From Actinoalloteichus caeruleus DSM 43889 (GTDB lineage Bacteria; Actinomycetota; Actinomycetes; Mycobacteriales; Pseudonocardiaceae): DNA of 64,000 nt. Shown here piece after piece: positions 24,714 to 36,611 of this stretch. The notes beneath the pieces were generated by a model. The model saw only the letters and a program-made list of their open reading frames with translations, was not told the origin of the DNA and did no database searches. The stretch covers positions 3,224,001-3,288,000 of the forward strand of contig NZ_AUBJ02000001.1 of the NCBI RefSeq assembly GCF_000429185.2, in the 5' to 3' direction. Every line of letters begins with the position of its first letter. Position 1 is the stretch's first letter. Made by a program: the position numbers and the translations under genes.

Positions 24714-25616
24714 CTAGTTGCGCACGTAGAGCCGCAGCGTGACGTAGCCCGTCACGGCCGAGACGGCCGCCGCCACCCCGAACAGCACCGGTGAGATGAG
24801 CAGCACGTCGGCCAGCGACAGCTCGGGGATGATGTTCGCCTCGATCGGCCCCTGCAACACCCGGTCGATGAAGCCCAGCTTCGCCACGACCAGGCCGCCG
24901 ACCGCCAGGAGGGCACCGATCAGGCCGGCGACCACCGCTTCCAGGAGGAACGGGAGTTGCGTGTACCAGCGCGTCGCGCCGACCAGCCGCATGATCCCCA
25001 CTTCCGTCCGCCTCGTGAACGCCGACACCTGGATGGTGTTGGAGATCAGCAGGAGCGCGGCGATGGCCTGGACGAGCGCGATGGCGAACGTCGCGTTCCG
25101 GACGCCACCGAGCAGGTCGAACAGGCGGTCGAGGAACTCGGCCTGGTCCACCACCCGGTTCACGCCCGCCTGGCCGCTGAACTCCTCCTCCAGCGCCGCG
25201 AACCGCTCCGGGTTCTCCAGCTTCACCCGGAACGACGCCGGCAGCGACTCGGGGCGGGTCAGGTCGACCAGCTCGGGCTGGCCGGCGAAGATCTGCTGGA
25301 ACCGGGCGTAGGCCTCCTCCCTGCTCTCGAACACCACCGACTCGACGCCCGCGGCGTTCTGCAGGGAGGACTGGAGGCCGGCACAGGGTTCGTCCGAGCA
25401 GGTCGCGTCGCTCTGGCTGACGTCGTCCGTGAGGTGCACGTACACCTCGAGGTGGTCGAGGTAGTTCTCGCCCATCCGGTCGATCATGCGAACGACGAGC
25501 AGACCGCCGCCCAGCAGGCCGAGCGAGATTGCGGTCGTGAGGATCATCGCGATGGTCATCGTGACGTTCCGGCGCAAGCCGGTGAGGACCTCGCTGAACA
25601 CGAAACTGGCGCGCAT
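24714..25616 (-). CDS. ftsX: cell-division protein FtsX
   Basis: 300 residues. Four membrane segments in the FtsX arrangement: one near the N-terminus (TIAMILTTAISLGLLGGGLL), a large external loop of about 125 residues, then three helices (ALVQAIAALLLISN, LEAVVAGLIGALLAVGGL, ISPVLFGVAAAVSAVTGYV). The motif TEVGIMRLVGAT before helix 3 is the FtsX/MacB coupling region. The external loop contains a Cys pair (CSDEPC) as in other actinobacterial FtsX. With FtsE it activates peptidoglycan hydrolases of the RipC type during division. It follows ftsE after 62 bases. Confidence 0.95.
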   Translation of the reverse strand: MRASFVFSEVLTGLRRNVTMTIAMILTTAISLGLLGGGLLVVRMIDRMGENYLDHLEVYVHLTDDVSQSDATCSDEPCAGLQSSLQNAAGVESVVFESREEAYARFQQIFAGQPELVDLTRPESLPASFRVKLENPERFAALEEEFSGQAGVNRVVDQAEFLDRLFDLLGGVRNATFAIALVQAIAALLLISNTIQVSAFTRRTEVGIMRLVGATRWYTQLPFLLEAVVAGLIGALLAVGGLVVAKLGFIDRVLQGPIEANIIPELSLADVLLISPVLFGVAAAVSAVTGYVTLRLYVRN

Positions 25617-25678
25617 CGGGGGAAGCGATCCTTGCGAATTCGGGGGAGGAGGGCGGGGTGGTTCAGCCGGGGCCGGGG

Positions 25679-26368
25679 CTAACGGCCAACGCCGTAGACA
25701 CCCCGGGAGTCGTCACGAGTCACCTTGCCGAACTGCAGCTCGACCACCCGGCGACGCATGGAGTCGACGATCGAGTGGTCGTGGGTGGCCATGAGGACGG
25801 TGGTGCCGGTGCGGTTGATCCGCTCCAGCAGCAACATGATGTCCTGGCTCGTGTCGGGGTCGAGGTTACCGGTCGGTTCGTCGGCCAACAGGAGGAGCGG
25901 CCGGTTCACGAACGCACGGGCGATGGCGACGCGCTGCTGCTCGCCACCCGACAACTCGTTCGGCATCCGCTCGGCCTTGCCGTCGAGCCCCACCAGCTGG
26001 AGCACCTCGGGCACCACCTTCCGGATGGTGTGCCTCGGCTTGCCGATGACCTCGAGCGCGAAGGCGACGTTCTCGGCGACCGTCTTGTTGACGAGCAGCC
26101 GGAAGTCCTGGAAGACGCAGCCGATGCGTTGCCGCAACCGGGGCACCCGGCGCCGGGGCAGCTTCGTCAGATCCCAGTCGGCGACGTGGATCTCGCCCTT
26201 GGTCGGTACGTCCTCACGCAGCAGCAATCGCAGGAAGGTCGACTTCCCTGACCCGGACGGGCCGATGAGGAACACGAACTCGCCCTTGTCGACGCTGACC
26301 GAGACGTCCTCCAGGGCCGGGCGCGGTGAGGTCTTGTAGACCTTGGTCACGTGCTCTAGCCGGATCAC
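25679..26368 (-). CDS. ftsE: cell-division ATP-binding protein FtsE
   Basis: 229-residue ABC ATPase. Walker [10 protein letters not shown] (36-44), Q-loop, signature [15 protein letters not shown] (near 138) and Walker [11 protein letters not shown] with the switch His in ATHDHSI. The opening [10 protein letters not shown] is typical of FtsE. It pairs with FtsX to couple ATP hydrolysis to cell-wall cleavage at the septum. GTG 26368 has no ribosome-binding site; TAGACT (26382-26377) ends eight bases upstream, so the ftsEX transcript is likely leaderless. Confidence 0.95.
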   Translation of the reverse strand: MIRLEHVTKVYKTSPRPALEDVSVSVDKGEFVFLIGPSGSGKSTFLRLLLREDVPTKGEIHVADWDLTKLPRRRVPRLRQRIGCVFQDFRLLVNKTVAENVAFALEVIGKPRHTIRKVVPEVLQLVGLDGKAERMPNELSGGEQQRVAIARAFVNRPLLLLADEPTGNLDPDTSQDIMLLLERINRTGTTVLMATHDHSIVDSMRRRVVELQFGKVTRDDSRGVYGVGR

Positions 26369-26513
26369 GGCTGGCCAGTCTACTCACGCCCGTGCGGCGG
26401 CCCGGACGCGTCCCGTCCCAGCTCACGACGGTCACCGAGGGTGTCTGACATGCGCGAAGAGTCAGCGGGCCACCGGTGCCGCGCGAGCGGGACGAGGACG
26501 GTCGAACCTCCGG

Positions 26514-27617
26514 TCAGCTCTCGGACTGCCGGCGCCAGCGGATGCCGGACTCCAGGAAACCGTCGATGTCGCCGTCGAGCACGGCCGTCGGGTTGCCCAC
26601 CTCGAAGTCGGTCCGGAGGTCCTTGACCATCTGGTAGGGGTGCAGCACGTAGGAACGCATCTGGTTGCCCCAGCTGGAGCCGCCGTCACCCCGGAGCGCG
26701 TCGAGCTTGGCCCGCTCCTCCTGGCGCTGCCGCTCCAACAGCTTGGCCTGAAGGACGCCCATCGCCGTGGCGCGGTTCTGGAGCTGCGACCGCTCGTTCT
26801 GGCAGGACACGACGATCCCGGTGGGCAGGTGGGTGATCCGGACGGCGGAGTCGGTGGTGTTCACGCCCTGCCCGCCCGGCCCGGAGGACCGGTAGACGTC
26901 GATCCGGAGGTCCTTCTCGTCGATCTCGACGTGGTCGGCCTGCTCGACGACCGGGACGACCTCCACCCCCGCGAACGAGGTCTGCCGGCGCCCCTGGTTG
27001 TCGAAGGGCGAGATCCGGACGAGGCGGTGCGTCCCCTGCTCGACGGAGAGGGTGCCGTAGGCGAAGGGGGCGGTGACCCGGAAGGTCGCGGACTTCAGCC
27101 CGGCCTCCTCCGCGTAGGAGGTGTCGTAGACGTCGGTCTTGTACCCGTGGCGCTCCGCCCAGCGCAGGTACATGCGCAGCAGCATCTCGGCGAAGTCCGC
27201 GGCGTCGACCCCGCCGGCCTCGGCGCGCAGGGTGACCAGGGCGTCCCGGTCGTCGTACTCGCCGGACAGCAGGGTCCGGACCTCCATCGACGCGATGTCC
27301 TTGCGCAGCCGCGCCCGTTCGTCGTCGGCCTCGGAGGCCGAGCCGGCGTCGGCTTCCTCCTCCGCGAGCTCGTAGAGCACCTCCAGGTCGTCGAGGCGCT
27401 GCCGCAGGTCGGAGACCCGACGCAGTTCGCTCTGCTTGTGCGAGAGCTTGCTGGTGACGGTCTGGGCGTGCTCCACGTCGTCCCACAGGCTCGGGGACTC
27501 GGCCTGCTTCTCCAGCTCGGCGATCTCGGTGCGCAGGCCGTCCAGGTCCATGACGGCCTCGACGCTGGACAGCGTGGTGGACAGGTCCTTCAGGTCAGCG
27601 GCGACGTCGGGGTTCAC
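26514..27617 (-). CDS. prfB: peptide chain release factor 2
   Basis: 367 residues. Stop-codon recognition tripeptide SPF in [16 protein letters not shown] (UGA/UAA reading) and the catalytic GGQ in SGPGGQGVN near 246. The gene is uninterrupted; it lacks the programmed +1 frameshift that regulates prfB in many bacteria. GTG 27617 (VNPDVAADL) is the start: no ribosome-binding site, and TACGCT (27631-27626) ends eight bases upstream, so the mRNA is probably leaderless. A GTG at 27623 would fall upstream of the expected transcript start. Confidence 0.96.
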   Translation of the reverse strand: MNPDVAADLKDLSTTLSSVEAVMDLDGLRTEIAELEKQAESPSLWDDVEHAQTVTSKLSHKQSELRRVSDLRQRLDDLEVLYELAEEEADAGSASEADDERARLRKDIASMEVRTLLSGEYDDRDALVTLRAEAGGVDAADFAEMLLRMYLRWAERHGYKTDVYDTSYAEEAGLKSATFRVTAPFAYGTLSVEQGTHRLVRISPFDNQGRRQTSFAGVEVVPVVEQADHVEIDEKDLRIDVYRSSGPGGQGVNTTDSAVRITHLPTGIVVSCQNERSQLQNRATAMGVLQAKLLERQRQEERAKLDALRGDGGSSWGNQMRSYVLHPYQMVKDLRTDFEVGNPTAVLDGDIDGFLESGIRWRRQSES

Positions 27618-27783
27618 GAACACGAAGCGTACGCGTCCGGCGGGGGCCCGCGCTCAACCGGGGAGCAGGAGGCCTGGACGCCCGTGGGCCGCGCGTCGGC
27701 ACCGCCCCGGGTCGGGCGGTCGAGCTCGACCGCCCGGTGGACGGTCGCGCCCGAACCGGCCCGCCTCCCACTCGTGGTGGGGA

Positions 27784-28284
27784 TCAGTCCGTCGGCACGG
27801 TGTCGAGCAGTTTCAGCAGGGCTCGGCTGTGCGCGACCGCGAAGTCGGCGACCGCCTTGGTGAAGGGGTCGTCGGCCGCCTTCGCGTCCTGCTTCGCGGC
27901 GTCCAGCCTGGCGGCGGCGTCCGGTCGCGCCGCCTCCACCAGGGCGCGTCGCTGCCGAGCCGTGAGAGACCCGGCGTAGGCGAGCCTGAGCACCAGCGGA
28001 CTCCGGAGGTTGTCCGGTCCCGGTTCGGTGTTCAGCCATGCCTTGAAGGCCCGCTTGCCCGCGGCGGTGATCACGTACTGCTGGCTGGAGCGTGGGCCCT
28101 GTTTGCCCAGCCGCAAGAGGCCGTTCTGCGCCAGAGCCGGAAGTTCCCGGTAGACCTGGCTCCTGGTGACGCTGAAGAACCCACCAAAGCGTTCGGCAAC
28201 CGCCGCGACGAGCTGCCCGCCGGTCATGGGACCGTCGTGCAGCAGGCCGAGCAGTGCGGCAGACGTTGAGTTCAACTCGGACAC
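27784..28284 (-). CDS. PadR-family transcriptional regulator
   Basis: 166 residues. The PadR winged helix occupies about 5-85: STSAALLGLLHDGPMTGGQL, FSVTRSQVYRELPALAQNGL, then the wing LGKQGPRSSQQYVITAAGK. The C-terminal helical domain (LRSPLVLRLAYAGSLTARQR) is the Vir-like dimerisation part. PadR proteins repress genes for phenolic stress, efflux or secondary metabolism. GTG 28284 is chosen where family similarity starts; an upstream in-frame ATG-like start (28425) adds a Pro/Arg-rich stretch. No obvious target is adjacent. Confidence 0.88.
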   Translation of the reverse strand: MSELNSTSAALLGLLHDGPMTGGQLVAAVAERFGGFFSVTRSQVYRELPALAQNGLLRLGKQGPRSSQQYVITAAGKRAFKAWLNTEPGPDNLRSPLVLRLAYAGSLTARQRRALVEAARPDAAARLDAAKQDAKAADDPFTKAVADFAVAHSRALLKLLDTVPTD

Positions 28285-28677
28285 GGCTCCACGGTGCCAC
28301 GGCGCGCGCGGCTCGTCCACAGTGGCCGAGGCCGGGCCGGGGCCTGTCCTGGCTGGTCCCCCCGACGATGCCCCGAAAGGGTCAGCGACGGTACGGCCCG
28401 TGGCACGCCGCGCCTTCCTCCACACCCGCCTCCGGGCCTTCCGGCCCCGGACATCGCCTGGTCAGGGGCGGCCAGCGGCGCCTACCGCACATCGCCGGTC
28501 CGCGCCAGCCGGAAGCCCGGGACTCCCGTCACCCACTTTCGCGGCCCGACGGGGAAGGGCCATGCGATCGGGCGGAAATCGCGCACTCGCCGCGCGCGTT
28601 CCGGGCGCCCCGTCGAGCATGACGAGGTCCGGCCCCCTGGCCGAGCACAGATTCCCCCGACCGGAGGTAGTCGTCGA
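28285..28677. other. 393-bp divergent intergenic region
   Basis: Separates the PadR gene (minus) from the Zn-ribbon gene (plus). GGAGGT for the latter lies at 28664-28669. No clear dyad for PadR binding was found. Confidence 0.4.
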
Positions 28678-31297
<2,620 letters not shown>

Positions 31298-31333
31298 TCT
31301 CCCGTCCACGGTCAGGGGACGCCCCGGAACGCC

Positions 31334-31366
31334 GAACGGCCCCGGTCCACTGGACCGGGGCCGTTC
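31334..31366. terminator. strong bidirectional hairpin
   Basis: GAACGGCCCCGGTCCA and TGGACCGGGGCCGTTC form a perfect 16-bp inverted repeat around one base. It lies between the MFS stop (31297) and the 3' end of the convergent tRNA gene (31373). Confidence 0.75.
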
Positions 31367-31372
31367 CACTCG

Positions 31373-31446
31373 TAGCGGGGGCAGGATTCGAACCTGCGAC
31401 CTCTGGGTTATGAGCCCAGCGAGCTACCGAGCTGCTCCACCCCGCG
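31373..31446 (-). tRNA. initiator tRNA-fMet (CAT), copy 1
   Basis: 74 nt without encoded CCA. The sequence begins CGCGGGGTGGAGCAGCTCGG and has anticodon loop CTCATAA on a stem with three consecutive G:C pairs (GGG/CCC), plus an unpaired first position (C1-U72) as in other actinobacterial initiators. T arm GCAGG-TTCGAAT-CCTGC. A second gene of identical sequence lies at 33175-33248. Confidence 0.97.
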
Positions 31447-32112
31447 CCGTTCGGGATCTGGCCTTGGGCCAGCCGCCGCGGTTCCCACCGCCGCTCCTCC
31501 CGACATGGAAGAGCTTAGAGGATGCCCGAAACGGCGGCAAACCCGGGGGTACCCCAGGGTGGCGCACCCGCACGAAGCACGCTCTGACCCGCGGTGACAC
31601 CCACGATGTGCCCGACAGGCGCGCACCGCCCCCGGGAACCGGCGAACGGGTCCGGTCAGCCGCCCGACGCCACCCCCGCCGCCAATCCGCGCGAGGAGGG
31701 CTCAGGGAGCCGTGGTCGACGACCCCGACTCCCTGAGCCCGGTCGGAGTGGACGGCCAGCTCCGCCCGGGGCGGCACGCGGCGCGCTCCGTCCGGTGCGA
31801 CGCGGACGGCCGTGGGAGCCGCCTGAGCCGTGAGTGCGCCACCGGCCCGAGGGACCGGACGAGCCGGTGGCCCGCGACGGTGTCGCGGGGAGGGCGGAGG
31901 TGCTGTGGGGCCCGGGACCACGCTCCGCGCGGCCCCTGCGCTCCCCACCCCGGGACCGGAGGTCGTGGCCGCGCTCCTCGACGGGACGTCCACCTCGGCG
32001 GCCCACCACCGCCCGGGCCCCGATGGCGGAAGCCCGGAACACACGCGGAGGGGCACCGACTGGTTCCGTCCCGGTGGAGGTCGTGTGCCACCCGTGCGGC
32101 GCTCCCTCCGCC
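31447..32112. other. 666-bp region between tRNA and GNAT gene
   Basis: No supported gene on either strand. It contains an 11-bp perfect inverted repeat (GGCTCAGGGAG 31699-31709 / CTCCCTGAGCC 31729-31739, 19-base spacer) far from any coding start or stop. The promoter of tRNA copy 1 should lie just above 31446, but no clear hexamers were found. Confidence 0.45.
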
Positions 32113-32709
32113 TCAGCGGTGCCCAGGTCCTCCCTGATCACCCGGAGCTGGCGGGTCCGCCTCCGGGCCGCGGGTCGGCCGGTCGAGCCGGTGGACGTGG
32201 TGGCTGCCGTCGTCGAGGGGGTTGTCCGGGGTGAGGTACCCGGTGCCGATGGCGGCGTACCCGGCGCGGCGCAGGGCCGACCAGGACGGCGTGTTGGACG
32301 TGGCGACGGGGACGATGATCGCGCTCGCCTCCGGGTGGTCCCGCCAGCAGAGCTCGGTGAAGGCCTCGATCAACAGCGTGCCGAGACCCCGCCCCAGCAG
32401 CTCCGGCTCGCCGATGAAGTAGTCGATGGTGAGCGCGTCGGACGGGACGTCGACGAGCTCGATCAGTTCGCGATGCCCTTCCGGGTAGTCGTGGATCCGG
32501 CACCGCTGCGCGAACCCGATGGGGCTGCCTCCCCACAGCACGAGGAAGTCCTCGGACGGCTCCGTGCCCCGCACGCTGCCCGCGAAGTCGCGCTCCACCC
32601 CCGCGTCGCTGGTGTCGTGCACCCAGTAACGGGCCACGTGCGGGCGGCGGAGCCAGGTCTGGATGAGCCGAAGGTCGTCGTGCCGGGTCCGACGGAACTC
32701 GAGCGCCAT
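32113..32709 (-). CDS. GNAT acetyltransferase, AAC(6')-like
   Basis: 198 residues. The acetyl-CoA pyrophosphate loop is ELLGRGLGTLLIEAF (R/Q-x-x-G-x-G/A, near 118); TIDYFIGEPE just before it and WSALRRAGY after it are typical of aminoglycoside 6'-N-acetyltransferases and related siderophore acetyltransferases. It opens ALEFRRTRHDDLRLIQTWL, an arrangement seen in that group. Substrate is not proven; an aminoglycoside or another amine are both possible. ATG 32709 follows GGGAGAG. It lies alone between two identical initiator tRNA genes on the same strand. Confidence 0.82.
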   Translation of the reverse strand: MALEFRRTRHDDLRLIQTWLRRPHVARYWVHDTSDAGVERDFAGSVRGTEPSEDFLVLWGGSPIGFAQRCRIHDYPEGHRELIELVDVPSDALTIDYFIGEPELLGRGLGTLLIEAFTELCWRDHPEASAIIVPVATSNTPSWSALRRAGYAAIGTGYLTPDNPLDDGSHHVHRLDRPTRGPEADPPAPGDQGGPGHR

Positions 32710-33134
32710 CCGGCCACTCTCCCAGCCCGGTCCGACACGCACCCCGAGCGTGCCCTACCGGGAGACCAACTCGTGACCATCCGCGGCGTGCCCGAGCCGC
32801 CAGCGGTGGGACTCCCGACAGCGTGGACGTCCACCGTTCCCGAAGGGGCCGTGTGACGGCGTCGCCGGGACGTCACCCTCGCGACCAGGGATGCTTCTCC
32901 CTCCCCCGGGGCCGACGAGGTCCGCCCGGGAGCTGGATGGTGCCACGCCCCGCCCGTCCCGGCGGCTCTCGGCCCTCGCCGCGCGCCCGGGTCCAGGTGC
33001 GCCCGCCGTGGATCACCGGCGGATACGGGTCCCTCACCAGCCTTGGCCCCCGACCAGCCGAGCCGCCAGCCGCGGCGGAGGACGGCGCCTGCCGCCCACG
33101 GACGCTCGACCAGGCCGGACCGACCCCGGGATGC
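32710..33134. other. 425-bp intergenic region
   Basis: Upstream of the GNAT gene and downstream of tRNA copy 2. No gene or clear promoter was recognised. Confidence 0.4.
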
Positions 33135-33166
33135 GAAAAATCCCGCACACCTCGCGGTGTGCGGGA
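33135..33166 (-). terminator. Rho-independent terminator of tRNA copy 2
   Basis: TCCCGCACACC and GGTGTGCGGGA form an 11-bp stem with a TCGC loop; on the minus strand it is followed by TTTTT. It ends eight bases from the tRNA 3' end. Confidence 0.88.
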
Positions 33167-33174
33167 CCTCGTGG

Positions 33175-33248
33175 TAGCGGGGGCAGGATTCGAACCTGCG
33201 ACCTCTGGGTTATGAGCCCAGCGAGCTACCGAGCTGCTCCACCCCGCG
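33175..33248 (-). tRNA. initiator tRNA-fMet (CAT), copy 2
   Basis: Identical over all 74 positions to the copy at 31373-31446, including the C1-U72 mismatch and the GGG/CCC anticodon stem. The flanks differ after a few bases: this copy has its own U-tract terminator, the other shares a hairpin with the MFS gene. Two initiator genes so close suggest tandem duplication. Confidence 0.97.
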
Positions 33249-33407
33249 TCGCTCAGGACCTGGCCTCCGGCCACTGCGGAGATGGCCTCCGCTCGCCCTG
33301 ACTTCAATTACTTTAGAACGGATCAACCTCGAACGCAAATCGCGGGGACCAGATCCAGCCGTGACCCCCGTCTCACTCCGCTCGGCCCACCGCGCCCGGA
33401 CGAGGAC

Positions 33408-33437
33408 GACGCCCCGGGGGAGTGCCCCCGGGGCGTC
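33408..33437 (-). terminator. hairpin terminator after UPF0182 gene
   Basis: GACGCCCCGGGGG and CCCCCGGGGCGTC form a perfect 13-bp stem with an AGTG loop, 45 bases past the stop at 33482. No U-tract. Confidence 0.7.
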
Positions 33438-33481
33438 GCTCACGGAGTCAGCGCCGCCGGCCGGAACCGGCGGCTGGACTG

Positions 33482-36451
33482 TCAACCACCGTCTCCCCGC
33501 AGGGACTCGTACTGCTCGATGGCCTCGGCGAGATCCTGGTAGGCCTGCCCGATCTCGGCGAAGTCACCGGAGCGCTGCGCCGACTGGAGCCGTTCGAGGG
33601 CCGAGTCCATGCCCTGGACCGCCGAGTCGACCGAGTCGGCGGGCGGAGCCTGCGGAGTGGTCGGCGTGCTCGTGTCCTCGCCCGCTCCCTGCTCCTCGGT
33701 CTCCGGTGGGGTGGGTGTGTCGTCGGTACCCGAGGGCTCGTCACCCTCGGCGACCTCCACGTCCTCCCCGGTGGGGTCGGTGGCCCCCTCACCGGCACCG
33801 GTGCCGAACACCTCGTCGAGCGCCTCCGCGAGGGTGGGCGCGTACCCGACCCGGCCCTCGAAGCTCACCAACACCTTGGCGAGCTGCGGGAACGAGGAGT
33901 CCTCGTTCCTCCGCTCGATGTACACGGGTTCGACGTAGAGCAGACCGCCTCCCACCGGGAGGGTCAGCAGGTTCCCGAAGAGCACGTCGGTGGCCTGCTG
34001 CCGCAACAGGTTCAGCTCCGTGCTGACCTCGGTCGAGGAGACGAACTGCGTCTGCACCTGCTGCGGGCCCTGCGTCTGGCTGTCGACGGGGAGCCTGAGG
34101 ACCGTCATGTCCCCGTAGTTCTCCGGATCGGAGTTCACCGACATGAAGCCGGAGAGGAACTGCCGTTGGAGGAACACCTGGGCGCTGGTGAGCTGGAAGG
34201 TCGCCTCTCCGGTGGCCGGGTCCTCCGCCAGGATGTAGTACGGCGGCTGCGGCGTGTTCGCCTCACCCGGGTCGTCACCCACGGTCGGGTCCGACGGCAC
34301 GTTCCAGAAGCCGACGTTGGCGTAGAAGTCGCTCGGGTTGTCGACGTGGTAGCGGGTCAGCAGGTCCCGCTGCACCTTGAACAGGTCCTCCGGGTACCGG
34401 AAGTGCGCCCGCAGGTCGTCGCTGATCTCGCTCTCCGGCTGCACGGTGTCCGGGAAGACGCTCTGCCACGCCTGGAGGACCGGGTCCTCCTCGTCGACCG
34501 CGTAGAGCGTCACGGTGCCGTCGTAGGCGTCGACGGTCGCCTTCACCGAGTTCCGGATGTAGCTGATCCGCTCGTCCAGCTGTTCCGGCACGCCCCGGGC
34601 GTTCGTGAGGCTGTCGGTGGTCGCCTCACCCAGTTCCGTCTTCTCCGCGTACGGGTAGTTGTCGAGCGTGGTGTACGCGTCGACGATCCAGGTGATCTTC
34701 CCGTCCACGACCGCCGGGTAGGGGTCGCTGTCCACCGTCAGCCACGGCGCGACGTCGGCCACCCGGTCCCGGGGGTTCTGGTTGTAGATGATCTTGGAGT
34801 CGGGGCTGATCGCCTGGTTGAACAGGATGTTGCGTTCCGCGTGGTAGGCCGCGAACACCAGCCTGTTGAACCAGTTCCCGATCGGGACGCCACCCTCACC
34901 GGTGTAGGTGTACCGGTCGTTGTCGGTGTCGTACTCGTACGGGTTGCCCTGGTCGTCGGTGGTCCCGACGATCGCGTAGGCGGTGCCCAGCTCCCCGAAG
35001 TACGTCCTCGGGTTCTCGACCGGGACGAAACCGTCCGGTGTCGCCAGGTCGCTGACCTTGAAGTTCGGGTAGCCGCCCTCACCGCCGGTGTCCGCCAGCG
35101 CCGAGTTCACCTCGTTCGCCGGGGCGGCGACGATCCCGTTCCCGTGGGTGTAGACCAGGTGCCGGTTGATCCAGTTCCGCTGGTTCTCGGCCAGGCCCTC
35201 GGTGTTGATCTCCCGCAGGGCGACGATGTAGTCCTGCGTCTCACCGTCGATCGTGTAGCGGTCGATGTCGAGCTTGTCCGGGAAGCCGTAGAAGTTCCGG
35301 CGCTGCTGGAGCTGCGTGAAGGTCTGGGTCAGGATGTTCGGGTCGAGCAACCGGACGTTCGGGATCGTCGCGGTGTCCTCGCGCAGGTCCGCCGGTTCGA
35401 GGTCGCTCTGCCCCTCGTAGTCGATGTAGTTGATGTCGTCGATGCCGTACGCGGCCCTCGTCGCCTCCATGTTGTTCGCGATGGAGGGCGCCTCCCGCTG
35501 GTTGGCGTTCGGGCGGACCGAGAACTGCTCGAGCGCCGCGGGCCACAGCGAGCCGAGCAGCACGCTGGACACGACGAGCAGGGCCGTCGCGATGGCCGGC
35601 CACTGGAGGTTGCGGCGCACCGCGCCCACGAAGAAGGCCGCGGCGCAGAAGACCGCGATGCACAGCAGGATCAGCTTCGCCGGCATCACCGCGTGCAGAT
35701 CGGTGTAGGTGGCGCCGACGAAGTTGTCGTTGCGCTCCGAGGTCAGCAGGGCGAACCGGTCGAAGTAGTAGGCGACCGCCTTGAGCAGGACGAAGACGCC
35801 GGCCAGCACCGCGAGCTGGACCTTGGCGGCGCCGGTCAGGTCGCCACCCCGCCCGGCGAGCCGGATGCCGCCGAACAGGTAGTGCGCCACCAGCGCGCCG
35901 ACGAACGCCACCGCCACCGCGACGAACGCCCAACCGAGCAGCCACTGGAAGAACGGCAGCTGGAACGCGTAGAAACCGATGTCCCGCTGGAACTGGGGAT
36001 CGGTCACCCCGAACTCGCCGCCGTTGAGGAAGAGCTGCACCGCCTGCCAGTTGCCCTGGCCAGCGACACCGGCCACGATGCCCACGAGGACGGGGATACC
36101 GAAGGCGAACAGCTTGATCCTGGCCGTCACCGCCGTGCGGTAGCGCGCCACGGGATCGTCGGGACCTGAGGCGGGCACGAACACCGGACGCGACCGGTAC
36201 GCGAGCCACAGGCTGAGCGCGAGCACGGTTCCGACCAGAACACCGACCGCCACGAACAGCACGGCTCGGGTGAACAGGACCGTGGTGAAGACCGACCGGA
36301 AGCCGACCTCCCCGAACCACAGCCAGTCCACATAGGTGCTCAACAGCCGCGATCCGCTCAACAGCAACAGCAGCAGCACCGCACCGACAGCGATGAGGAT
36401 CCGCGCTCGCCTGGAAAGTTTGGGCATGCCGACGGGACTCCGCATCGCCAC
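33482..36451 (-). CDS. UPF0182 family membrane protein
   Basis: 989 residues, matching the ~990-residue actinobacterial family (Rv0064/Rv3193c type). About seven N-terminal membrane helices occur within residues 1-340 (ILIAVGAVLLLLLLSGSRLL; VAHYLFGGIRLAGRGG), then a large extracytoplasmic domain with WINRHLVYTHGNGIVAAPA, TYTGEGGVPIGNWFNRLVFA and SYIRNSVKATVDAYDGTVTL, all highly conserved, and a low-complexity Pro/Thr/Glu linker before a final helix. Function is unknown; envelope role is likely. GTG 36451 (VAMRSPVGMPKL) is chosen after GGGAGAG; ATG 36445 is the alternative. Confidence 0.93.
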   Translation of the reverse strand: MAMRSPVGMPKLSRRARILIAVGAVLLLLLLSGSRLLSTYVDWLWFGEVGFRSVFTTVLFTRAVLFVAVGVLVGTVLALSLWLAYRSRPVFVPASGPDDPVARYRTAVTARIKLFAFGIPVLVGIVAGVAGQGNWQAVQLFLNGGEFGVTDPQFQRDIGFYAFQLPFFQWLLGWAFVAVAVAFVGALVAHYLFGGIRLAGRGGDLTGAAKVQLAVLAGVFVLLKAVAYYFDRFALLTSERNDNFVGATYTDLHAVMPAKLILLCIAVFCAAAFFVGAVRRNLQWPAIATALLVVSSVLLGSLWPAALEQFSVRPNANQREAPSIANNMEATRAAYGIDDINYIDYEGQSDLEPADLREDTATIPNVRLLDPNILTQTFTQLQQRRNFYGFPDKLDIDRYTIDGETQDYIVALREINTEGLAENQRNWINRHLVYTHGNGIVAAPANEVNSALADTGGEGGYPNFKVSDLATPDGFVPVENPRTYFGELGTAYAIVGTTDDQGNPYEYDTDNDRYTYTGEGGVPIGNWFNRLVFAAYHAERNILFNQAISPDSKIIYNQNPRDRVADVAPWLTVDSDPYPAVVDGKITWIVDAYTTLDNYPYAEKTELGEATTDSLTNARGVPEQLDERISYIRNSVKATVDAYDGTVTLYAVDEEDPVLQAWQSVFPDTVQPESEISDDLRAHFRYPEDLFKVQRDLLTRYHVDNPSDFYANVGFWNVPSDPTVGDDPGEANTPQPPYYILAEDPATGEATFQLTSAQVFLQRQFLSGFMSVNSDPENYGDMTVLRLPVDSQTQGPQQVQTQFVSSTEVSTELNLLRQQATDVLFGNLLTLPVGGGLLYVEPVYIERRNEDSSFPQLAKVLVSFEGRVGYAPTLAEALDEVFGTGAGEGATDPTGEDVEVAEGDEPSGTDDTPTPPETEEQGAGEDTSTPTTPQAPPADSVDSAVQGMDSALERLQSAQRSGDFAEIGQAYQDLAEAIEQYESLRGDGG

Positions 36452-36611
36452 AGCGCACTCTCCCGGGTTGAGGACAAGGGACCAGGGGCCGGACGTGACC
36501 ACACCGGGGTGGGGTGTGCGGTCCGTCCTGCGATGTCCAACTCTACGTGGGCGTCTCGCGCGTTCGGAGCCCCCCGTCGTGGGGTCCCCTCCCGACCGGA
36601 ACGATGGACCC

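Noticed and set aside
26514-27617. Programmed frameshift in prfB
   Set aside because: The frame is continuous from the N-terminus through GGQ, as usual for actinobacteria.
31447-33134. Integrated mobile element at the initiator tRNA genes
   Set aside because: No integrase, transposase or plasmid gene and no duplicated tRNA end other than two complete tRNA genes.
33422-36169. A 915-codon plus-strand frame opposite the UPF0182 gene
   Set aside because: Mirror of a conserved membrane-protein gene in the complementary frame; no family-like sequence.
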